A DNA stretch of 5,031 nucleotides from NCBI GenBank assembly GCA_902489515.1, contig CABUAL010000150.1, forward strand, positions 1 to 5,031, given 5' to 3'. Under the pieces are notes generated by a model. It was not told where the DNA came from. It saw nothing but the letters and a program-made list of their open reading frames with translations, and did no database searches. Position numbers and translations under genes: made by a program. Below are positions 1 through 5,031 of the stretch, piece after piece. The DNA is from an uncultured Collinsella sp. GTDB taxonomy: Bacteria > Actinomycetota > Coriobacteriia > Coriobacteriales > Coriobacteriaceae. Within the stretch, counting starts at the first letter, position 1, and each line of letters opens with the position of its first letter.

Positions 1-1
1 C

Positions 2-469
2 GAGTTCCTTGATCGCATCGGCGGGCTGGACGGCGAGTTGGGTCAAGGTGGCGCCGGTGTTTCGGGTGGCCAGAAGCAACGCCTGTGCATCGCGCGCACG
101 CTGCTCAAGCACCCGCGCGTGCTCATTTTTGATGACTCCACCAGCGCGGTCGATATGGCGACCGACGCAAAGATTCGCGAGCACATCGCTCGGATTCCCG
201 ATGCGACCGTGCTCATCATCGCCCAGCGCATCGCGAGCGTCATGGATGCCGATCGCATTGTGGTGTTGGACGACGGTCGTGTCCACGGCGTGGGCACGCA
301 CGAGGAACTGCTGGCGAGCGACAACATCTACCAGGAGATTTACGCCTCGCAGATGGAGTTTGCGGGGAACGCGGACGCCGGCGACGGCTGCGACGATGGC
401 TGCGCGAATGATCTGTTCTCCTCCGTCCCCAGCAGATCACCCTTGGAAGGGGGTGAGTGCCATGCCTAA
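2..469 (+). CDS. ABC exporter half-transporter, C-terminal ATPase part (degenerate-site subunit), 5' truncated
   Basis: This is the last 155 codons of an ABC transporter of the fused permease-ATPase type; the membrane domain and Walker A lie before the window. Visible motifs are the canonical signature VSGGQ (59-73), Walker B ending in FDD (128-136), the D-loop SAVD, and a switch-loop segment AQR (221-229). Two key residues are changed: the catalytic glutamate after Walker B is aspartate (codon 134-136), and the switch histidine is glutamine (codon 224-226). In heterodimeric exporters such as TM287/288, BmrCD and LmrCD this pattern marks the subunit whose own Walker motifs form the non-hydrolysing site. 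The frame is open to the window edge. The last codons overlap the ribosome binding site and start of the partner gene, indicating one operon and coupled translation. The substrate is unknown; drug, lipid or peptide export are all possible. Confidence 0.95.
   Translation, partial: EFLDRIGGLDGELGQGGAGVSGGQKQRLCIARTLLKHPRVLIFDDSTSAVDMATDAKIREHIARIPDATVLIIAQRIASVMDADRIVVLDDGRVHGVGTHEELLASDNIYQEIYASQMEFAGNADAGDGCDDGCANDLFSSVPSRSPLEGGECHA
445..453 (+). promoter_or_regulatory. Ribosome binding site of the second ABC gene, inside the first
   Basis: The purine run GGAAGGGGG ends 8 bases before the ATG at 462. It lies inside the 3' end of the upstream ABC gene, and this places the start of the second gene at 462. 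A GTG at 453 in the same frame overlaps the purine run itself, so it is a poorer start. Confidence 0.7.
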
Positions 470-2360
470 GACCGCAGCCCAAGCACGCCCGGCCGACCTC
501 AAGCGCACTGTGCGCCGCTTGCTCTCCTACATGGGGCATGCCAAGTTCTCGTTGCTCGCGGTGGGCGTGCTCGCCTCCGTCGCCGCCATCGCGAGCCTCG
601 TCGGCACCTACATGGTGCGTCCCATCGTTAACGGTTTGGCCACGGGCGGGGAGGAACTGCTTACCAAGCAGGTCATCCTGACGGCGATCATCTACGCCGC
701 GGGCGTACTCTCGGCCCTGGGCTACTCTCAGATTATGGTGCGCGCGGCCCAACGCGTGGTGTCCGATATTCGCCGCGACCTGTTCGCGCACATCCAGACG
801 CTGCCGCTCAGTTATTTTGACAGCACGCGCTCGGGTGACATCATGAGCTTTTTCACCAACGACGTCGACACTGTCTCCGAGGCGCTCAACAACAGCTTTG
901 CCAACGTGATTCAGGCCGCCATTCAGGTTGTGGGCACCACGGCCATGCTCATCATCCTTAACTGGCAGCTCACGATTATCACGCTCGTGTGCGATGCGGC
1001 CATTGTGCTGTATGCGCGCTACTCGGGTGCGCGCTCTAAGCGTTTCTTTGCCGCCCAGCAGGCATCGCTTGGCGACCTGGACGGATATATCGAAGAGATG
1101 GTCTCGGGCCAAAAGGTCATCAAGGTCTTTAACCGCGAGGCAGCGAATGTCGCCGGCTTCACCTGCCGCAACGACGAGCTTCGCCGCACCGGCACCGCCG
1201 CCGTGAGCTATGCTAACTCCATGGTGCCCATGACCGTCGTGATTGGCTACGTCAACTATGCCATCGTCGCCGTGGCGGGCGGCATGCTCTGCATCAAGGG
1301 CCTGGCCGACGTGGGCGCGCTTGCAAGCTACCTGGTCTTCGTTCGCCAGGCGGCCATGCCCATCAACCAGTTTACGCAGCTGGGCAACTTCTTGCTCAAT
1401 GCGTTGGCCGGTGCCGAGCGCCTGTTTGCGGCTATGGACCTTAAGCCCGAGGTGGACGAGGGCTGCGTGGAGCTGGTGCAGACGGGCGACGCCGCGTGGG
1501 CGTGGAAGATTCCCGAGGGCCAGGGCGTGGGCGTCTACGGGCATCTGCATGACGTGGCAGCCGTTGATGAGTCGGGCCGCGCGGTGGCTGCCGACGGCAC
1601 CGAGCTCACGTGCGGCTTGGTTCCGCTTGCCGGCGACGTGCGCTTCCACGCCGTGGACTTTTCCTACGTGCCGGGCACCCGTGTGCTCACGGATCTCAAC
1701 CTGTTTGCCAAGCCGGGGCAAAAGATCGCGTTTGTGGGCTCGACGGGCGCCGGAAAGACGACCATCACCAACCTCATCAACCGCTTCTACGAGGTCGATG
1801 ACGGCGAGATCACGTACGACGGCATCGACGTCAAGCACATTGCCAAGGCCAGCCTGCGCGGATCGCTCGGCATTGTGCTGCAGGACACGCACCTGTTTAG
1901 CGGCACCATTGCGCAGAACATCCGCTTTGGCAAGCTCGACGCGACCGACGAGGAGGTGCGCGCCGCTGCCGAGGCAGCCTGCGCTGATTCGTTTATCCGC
2001 CGCCTGCCTCAGGGCTATGACACACTCGTGACCGCCGATGGCGCCAACCTGTCGCAAGGCCAGCGTCAGCTGCTCGCCATCGCGCGCGTGGCCGTCGCCG
2101 ACCCACCGGTGCTCATCCTGGACGAGGCCACGAGCTCCATTGACACGCGTACCGAAAAGCTCATCGAGCGCGGTATGGACCGCATCATGCGCGGACGCAC
2201 CACGTTTATGATTGCGCACCGCCTGTCCACCGTCCGCGACGCCGACGCCATCATGGTCCTCGAACACGGCCGCATCATCGAGCGCGGCACGCACGAAGAG
2301 CTGCTCGCCCAGCACGGCGAGTACTGGCAGCTGGCGCATGGCTTAAAAGAGCTGGATTAA
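462..2360 (+). CDS. ABC exporter half-transporter, permease fused to ATPase (catalytic-site subunit)
   Basis: This complete 632-residue protein is a type IV (ABCB-like) exporter subunit. Residues about 25-320 form the membrane domain, with hydrophobic segments near 29-52, 69-93, 145-187 (two spans), 252-280 and 283-297. Residues about 390-632 form the ATPase: Walker A GSTGAGKTT (426-434), Q-loop Q474, signature LSQGQ (530-534), Walker B ending in D554 followed by catalytic E555, D-loop SSID (558-561), and switch histidine H586. Walker A, E555 and H586 are intact, but the signature has Gln where the first Gly of LSGGQ is expected. This complements the partner encoded just upstream: one complete catalytic site and one degenerate site in a heterodimer. 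A roughly 50-residue segment (about 335-387, with WAWKIP at 346-351) is inserted between the two domains. I recall similar linkers in homologues from gut Firmicutes and Actinobacteria. The ATG at 462 follows a good ribosome binding site and overlaps the upstream gene by 8 bases. Export substrate cannot be told from sequence. Confidence 0.96.
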   Translation: MPKTAAQARPADLKRTVRRLLSYMGHAKFSLLAVGVLASVAAIASLVGTYMVRPIVNGLATGGEELLTKQVILTAIIYAAGVLSALGYSQIMVRAAQRVVSDIRRDLFAHIQTLPLSYFDSTRSGDIMSFFTNDVDTVSEALNNSFANVIQAAIQVVGTTAMLIILNWQLTIITLVCDAAIVLYARYSGARSKRFFAAQQASLGDLDGYIEEMVSGQKVIKVFNREAANVAGFTCRNDELRRTGTAAVSYANSMVPMTVVIGYVNYAIVAVAGGMLCIKGLADVGALASYLVFVRQAAMPINQFTQLGNFLLNALAGAERLFAAMDLKPEVDEGCVELVQTGDAAWAWKIPEGQGVGVYGHLHDVAAVDESGRAVAADGTELTCGLVPLAGDVRFHAVDFSYVPGTRVLTDLNLFAKPGQKIAFVGSTGAGKTTITNLINRFYEVDDGEITYDGIDVKHIAKASLRGSLGIVLQDTHLFSGTIAQNIRFGKLDATDEEVRAAAEAACADSFIRRLPQGYDTLVTADGANLSQGQRQLLAIARVAVADPPVLILDEATSSIDTRTEKLIERGMDRIMRGRTTFMIAHRLSTVRDADAIMVLEHGRIIERGTHEELLAQHGEYWQLAHGLKELD

Positions 2361-2408
2361 CCCGTTCGAGCACGATGCTTTGACCCCTCCGTGCCTCTCA
2401 CCTCGCCT

Positions 2409-2474
2409 CAAACCATCACAACATTCGGCGTTTTTTGCCAAAATCGGGAAAAGCATCGAATGTTGTGATGGTTT
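2409..2474 (+). repeat. Palindromic repeat element, copy 1 (hairpin, possible terminator)
   Basis: The arms aaccatcacaacattcg (2411-2427) and its exact reverse complement (2457-2473) form a 17-bp perfect stem, extended by an A-T pair at 2410/2474. The 29-base centre (2428-2456) can pair further in part: TTTT at 2432-2435 against AAAA at 2449-2452, plus G-C and wobble pairs. A run of five T (2472-2476) begins in the right arm, so it could act as an intrinsic terminator for the ABC operon, whose stop codon is 49 bases upstream of the element. The same element recurs at 3651-3716 with 61 of 66 positions identical, which shows it is a repeat family rather than a one-off terminator. No gene lies in 2361-2575. 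The rest of that gap shows only a weak 5-bp stem (2509-2513 with 2520-2524). Confidence 0.9.
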
Positions 2475-2575
2475 TTCTGCCACTCGACCGGGTGGAATCG
2501 CTTTCTTGCGCACGAAGGTGTGCGGACCCGTGGGCAGGGGAATAAGGTTGGTTATCCGACTCCATTGGAGGGCTC

Positions 2576-3613
2576 ATGGACCTGCCGATCGTCCTGTCCC
2601 ATAAGACTGCCTGGCTGTACCACAACGTGGCGCGCCCGTCCGAGCCGCTCTCGCGAGCAAGCAGCCTATACGATGAGGACTCGCTTGCTAACGAGGCAGA
2701 GCCGACTGCGGACCTGCCCAAATTGGGGCTTGATACCAAGGGGCTGAGGGCTTCAACGGCAGTTGGGATCGTTACCGACTATCTGGTTTCGCTCGGTATT
2801 CCACGAGAAGAGCTCGATCATATCGACACGCTCGTCAACTTCGATTTTGAGCGCTCGACGCCGGCTGGATTCAGGTGCCACGTGTTTGGAGCGCCGGTAC
2901 CTTCAGACCATCTTATCGAGGTGGCAGAGGGCCTTCTAGTGGTTGATGAGGCCATGTGCTTTGTCCAAGCGGGTTCGTGGATGAGCGAGCCCGAGCAGCT
3001 GGAATATGGCTACGAAATCTGCGCTCGATACCATTTGAATCATCTGTCGACAGGCGATTATATCGAGATGGGGCAGAGGTATACCGTTGCCGACTTGATT
3101 GCCTATTGCAATGAGAACCGATCTCGTCAGGGGGCCATACGCGCGGCCGCCGTGCTCAAGCGCGTGCACGATGGCGCGCGATCGCCCATGGAGACGGCCA
3201 CTGCAATCATGGTCGTAGCAAAACGTTCCCAGGGCGGGCTGGGATACGCCAAGATCGAGCTCAACCATCGGGTCAATGTTCCCAACGAGTTCAAGTATCT
3301 CGCAAAGGCCGGGTATTTCGAGATCGATGTATATGCGCCTGCAAGCGGTACAGGGATTGAATACAACGGCTCGGACCATCTTGATAAACAGCGCAGCGCG
3401 TCGGATGCGGAGCGTATGACCGTGCTGAGCGCGCTGGGCTTTAGGATGATCGTCCTCACCGGGACTCAGTTTGCCCACCAGCTGCAATTGCACCGGGCGA
3501 TGAACGCCATCGCGCTCGCTATGGGCCTTAAGTGCGACCGAAGCGAAGCGTTCCAGAAACGTCAAAACGACCTGCGAGAATTCGTGATTCGACACTGGGA
3601 CGGCGGCCTTTAG
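2576..3613 (+). CDS. DUF559/Vsr-like PD-(D/E)XK endonuclease-domain protein with AbiEi-like middle region
   Basis: This 345-residue cytoplasmic protein has no signal peptide or membrane segment. The C-terminal part (about 203-300) matches the DUF559/Vsr-like nuclease pattern: SPMET (203-207), a GGLGY...LN stretch (220-230), an acidic D251 in a beta-strand, E262 in IEYNG (261-265), H268, an R/D-rich helix (273-280), and the strand LGFRMIVLT (287-295). In most relatives the E-Y-x-G motif reads EYDG; here the third residue is N264. The middle (about 95-155, including CFVQ at 128-131 and YEICARYHL at 146-154) resembles the segment in coriobacterial relatives that recalls AbiEi-type antitoxins. 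This domain reading is from pattern memory and needs a profile search. The biological role is unknown. Start: GGAGGG at 2567-2572 lies 3 bases before the ATG, a short spacing, but an in-frame stop at 2543-2545 leaves no upstream ATG. Its composition is less GC-rich than the flanking genes (for example 32 of 60 G/C at 3301-3360 against 45 of 60 at 4561-4620), which fits accessory gene status. It stands alone, flanked by the two copies of the palindromic repeat. Confidence 0.85.
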   Translation: MDLPIVLSHKTAWLYHNVARPSEPLSRASSLYDEDSLANEAEPTADLPKLGLDTKGLRASTAVGIVTDYLVSLGIPREELDHIDTLVNFDFERSTPAGFRCHVFGAPVPSDHLIEVAEGLLVVDEAMCFVQAGSWMSEPEQLEYGYEICARYHLNHLSTGDYIEMGQRYTVADLIAYCNENRSRQGAIRAAAVLKRVHDGARSPMETATAIMVVAKRSQGGLGYAKIELNHRVNVPNEFKYLAKAGYFEIDVYAPASGTGIEYNGSDHLDKQRSASDAERMTVLSALGFRMIVLTGTQFAHQLQLHRAMNAIALAMGLKCDRSEAFQKRQNDLREFVIRHWDGGL

Positions 3614-3650
3614 GGGCGTTTTGGTCCTTCTACGGGGTGCCGTGGGCAGG

Positions 3651-3716
3651 CAAGCCATCACAACATTCGACGTTTATCGCCAAAAACGGGAAAAGCATCG
3701 AATGTTGTGATGGTTT
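3651..3716 (+). repeat. Palindromic repeat element, copy 2 (hairpin, possible terminator)
   Basis: This is the second copy of the element at 2409-2474, in the same orientation. The core arms ccatcacaacattcg (3655-3669) and its exact reverse complement (3699-3713) form a 15-bp perfect stem. It extends inward by an A-T pair (3670/3698) and outward by one G-T wobble and three Watson-Crick pairs to 3651/3717. The centre is 29 bases, as in copy 1. The element starts 38 bases after the stop codon of the nuclease-like gene, and the T-run is short (TTT then G), so it would be a weaker terminator than copy 1. It lies upstream of the possible moaA promoter, so it could insulate moaA from read-through. 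The rest of 3614-3848 holds no gene. Confidence 0.9.
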
Positions 3717-3780
3717 GTATGCTGAGGATGGGCTTGGGAAGCCGGTCTTGCTCGAAGCGACCTGTCCTGTCGTACGGGTG

Positions 3781-3808
3781 TCGGCATGATTCTCTCGTGG
3801 GGTATTAT
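3781..3808 (+). promoter_or_regulatory. Possible moaA promoter
   Basis: A good -10 box TATTAT (3803-3808) lies in the moaA upstream gap. The best -35 is only TCGGCA (3781-3786), with 16 bases between, and it matches TTGACA at four of six positions. Transcription would start near 3815 and leave a leader of about 35 bases, too short for a riboswitch. The call rests mainly on the -10 box and on the hairpin upstream that would end earlier transcription. Confidence 0.3.
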
Positions 3809-3834
3809 GTTTTCCGAAGAATAAAACGCCGTGT

Positions 3835-3844
3835 GAGGGGAGGG
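3835..3844 (+). promoter_or_regulatory. Ribosome binding site that fixes the GTG start of moaA
   Basis: The purine run GAGGGGAGGG contains GGAGG at 3839-3843, 5 bases before the GTG at 3849. There is no ATG suitably placed in the frame, and the protein similarity to MoaA begins within a few residues of this GTG. Confidence 0.75.
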
Positions 3845-3848
3845 CTGC

Positions 3849-4904
3849 GTGGACGGGCACGTGCAACATGACGGCTTTGGCCGCGATATCAACTACCTGC
3901 GCATTGCCGTTACCGACAAGTGCAATTTCCGCTGCATCTATTGCATGCCGGCCGATGGCGTGGCGCCCCGCGCGCATGACGAGCTGCTCAGCGCCGAGGA
4001 AATCGCCCGCTTTGTGCGCTTGGTAGCGGGGGAGGGCATTCGCCGCGTGCGTCTGACGGGCGGCGAGCCTCTGGTCAGCCGCCGTATCATCCCGCTCATC
4101 CGTGACATCTGCGCAATCCCGCAGATCGAGGACATCTCGCTTACCACCAATGGCGCCCTGCTGCCCAAGCTGGCGCCGCAGCTCAAAGATGCCGGGCTTA
4201 ACCGCGTCAACATTTCGCTCGACACACTCGACCCTACGCTCTTTGGAAAGATCACGCGTCTGGGCCGACTCGAGCAGACCATGTCTGGCATCGACGCGGC
4301 GCTGGCTTGGGGCTTTGAGCCCGTTAAGGTCAACTGCGTTGTTGTGCGCCGACTCAACCAGGACGTGGCGGCCCTCGCGCGCTTGACCGCCGACCGCCCC
4401 ATCCACCTGCGCTTTATCGAATACATGCCCATCGGCGACGAGCGCACGAGCTCGCATTGCGCTGTGGATCCGCATGCGCCCGCGCTCAATCCCGAGCTGT
4501 GGGATGCGAGCGATACCGTGCCGAGCGACGAGCTGCGGGCGCGCATCAACGCCGGGGCCGCCGCGACGGGACTGGGCGAGCTCGAGCCGCTCGACATCAA
4601 CGACGCTCCTGCCGGCGCGGGCCCTGCGCGCTATTGGCACTTTCCGGGCGCGGCGGGAACGGTCGGCTTTATTAGCGCCATGTCCAACCATTTTTGCGCG
4701 AATTGCAATCGTCTGCGCCTGACGGCAGACGGCAACGTGCGTCCGTGCCTGTTCAGCGATGCCGAGTATTCGGTGCGTGAGGCGCTGCGCCGTGGTGATG
4801 ATATGCAGGTACTTTCGATTTGGCGCGATGCCGTGGCCCACAAACCGCAGGAACACGCGATAATTGAGGGCACGCAACGATTTATGTCCCAAATCGGAGG
4901 ATGA
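3849..4904 (+). CDS. moaA: GTP 3',8-cyclase MoaA (radical SAM, molybdenum cofactor synthesis)
   Basis: MoaA uses S-adenosylmethionine and two [4Fe-4S] clusters to convert GTP to (8S)-3',8-cyclo-7,8-dihydroguanosine 5'-triphosphate, which MoaC turns into cyclic pyranopterin monophosphate, the first stable step to molybdopterin. The 351-residue protein shows all hallmarks: the N-terminal radical SAM cluster motif C25-x3-C29-x2-C32 (CNFRCIYC), the SAM-binding GGEP at 71-74, the C-terminal cluster cysteines C283, C286 and C300 (C-x2-C-x13-C), substrate-side arginines R288 and R290 just after C286, and the terminal Gly-Gly. It is slightly longer than many family members, apparently because of a longer loop at about 197-224 between the MPIG motif and SDELR. 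It starts with GTG. No moaC, mogA or moeA is visible in the window, so the rest of the pathway must lie elsewhere or downstream. Oxygen sensitivity of the clusters fits an anaerobe. It appears intact. Confidence 0.97.
   Translation: MDGHVQHDGFGRDINYLRIAVTDKCNFRCIYCMPADGVAPRAHDELLSAEEIARFVRLVAGEGIRRVRLTGGEPLVSRRIIPLIRDICAIPQIEDISLTTNGALLPKLAPQLKDAGLNRVNISLDTLDPTLFGKITRLGRLEQTMSGIDAALAWGFEPVKVNCVVVRRLNQDVAALARLTADRPIHLRFIEYMPIGDERTSSHCAVDPHAPALNPELWDASDTVPSDELRARINAGAAATGLGELEPLDINDAPAGAGPARYWHFPGAAGTVGFISAMSNHFCANCNRLRLTADGNVRPCLFSDAEYSVREALRRGDDMQVLSIWRDAVAHKPQEHAIIEGTQRFMSQIGG
4896..4900 (+). promoter_or_regulatory. Ribosome binding site of the downstream gene, within the last codons of moaA
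   Basis: GGAGG lies in the two Gly codons that end moaA and sits 8 bases before the ATG at 4909. The same bases therefore encode the essential Gly-Gly tail of MoaA and serve as the signal for the next gene, which suggests coupled translation. Confidence 0.65.
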
Positions 4905-4908
4905 TCAT

Positions 4909-5031
4909 ATGGCCAAGAGCAGGTACGCCGATGCCACCAAGGCCGCTCGCAGGGCCGCGATGTCTGCCCACAAAGTCACGGCTGCGGCGAATGCTGGCGC
5001 CCTTTTTGGCGCGGTCCTGCAACACCATGGC
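4909..5031 (+). CDS. Unrecognised protein, N-terminal 41 residues, 3' truncated
   Basis: An open frame begins with ATG 4 bases after the moaA stop and runs off the window. The start is supported by a well-spaced GGAGG (4896-4900) and by mostly G/C third positions in this frame. The visible residues begin MAKSRYADATKAARRAAM and are rich in alanine and basic residues; a mildly hydrophobic stretch (ANAGALFGAVL) follows. I do not recognise a family. It does not look like the start of MoaC, MoaB/MogA or MoeA as I know them. An ATG at 4901, overlapping the moaA stop in another frame, also stays open but has poorer codon composition and too little distance from the ribosome binding site. Its place in the same transcript as moaA suggests, without proof, a link to molybdenum cofactor synthesis or use. 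Confidence 0.6.
   Translation, partial: MAKSRYADATKAARRAAMSAHKVTAAANAGALFGAVLQHHG

Noticed and set aside
9..461. N-terminal extension of the second ABC protein by 151 residues in the same frame
   Set aside because: This stretch is out of frame with the upstream ABC ATPase motifs, which are encoded in the other frame. The membrane domain starts soon after the ATG at 462, which has its own ribosome binding site.
240..2339. Long minus-strand open frame opposite the ABC genes
   Set aside because: It is antisense to two clearly homologous ABC genes and has a low-complexity His/Arg/Ala/Gly-rich translation with no family motif; such shadow frames are expected in GC-rich genes.
2409..2474. CRISPR repeat
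   Set aside because: There are only two copies, separated by a full gene, each with a long hairpin; there are no regular spacers and no cas genes.
2409..3717. Composite transposon or insertion sequence with the palindromes as terminal repeats
   Set aside because: There is no transposase. The copies are direct repeats that are each internally palindromic, and no target-site duplication is evident at the outer edges.
3718..3848. Molybdenum cofactor riboswitch upstream of moaA
   Set aside because: I see no extended paired architecture of the Moco RNA type between the palindrome and the start codon, and the best -10 box would leave a leader of only about 35 bases. A covariance search with the Moco model would settle it.
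3630..4892. Long minus-strand open frame opposite moaA and copy 2 of the repeat
   Set aside because: It is antisense to an intact moaA with all catalytic motifs, and it reads through the palindrome; the translation shows no domain.

Overview
The window looks like a piece of chromosome from a high-GC actinobacterium, most likely a gut Coriobacteriia member such as Collinsella. The basis is GC-rich codon use with strong G/C third positions, a coriobacterial-type nuclease-like protein, and an ABC exporter pair of a kind common in gut anaerobes. Genus is an inference from sequence character, not from a database match. All supported genes lie on the + strand.

Layout. (1) Positions 2-2360 hold an ABC exporter pair: the C-terminal end of one half-transporter, cut by the window edge, overlaps by 8 bases the start of a complete 632-residue half-transporter. 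The ATPase motifs split cleanly into one degenerate and one canonical site, so the two should form an obligate heterodimer with one working catalytic site. (2) Positions 2361-2575 are intergenic and carry copy 1 of a 66-base palindromic element. (3) Positions 2576-3613 encode a 345-residue protein with a C-terminal PD-(D/E)XK / DUF559-like (Vsr-type) nuclease fold and an AbiEi-like middle region. Its base composition is less GC-rich than its neighbours. (4) Positions 3614-3848 are intergenic and carry copy 2 of the same element in the same orientation, followed by a possible promoter. (5) Positions 3849-4904 encode MoaA, the radical SAM enzyme of the first step of molybdenum cofactor synthesis. 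Its stop codon is closely followed by the start of an unrecognised gene that runs off the end (4909-5031).

The exporter pair and moaA are ordinary housekeeping or accessory metabolism genes. The most unusual structure is the nuclease-like gene bracketed by two near-identical palindromes (61 of 66 positions identical, 1,242 bases apart, each just after a stop codon). The palindromes may simply be terminators of a genome-wide repeat family. Alternatively, the repeat-gene-repeat unit may be a removable cassette, or the protein may act on the repeats. The window alone cannot decide between these.
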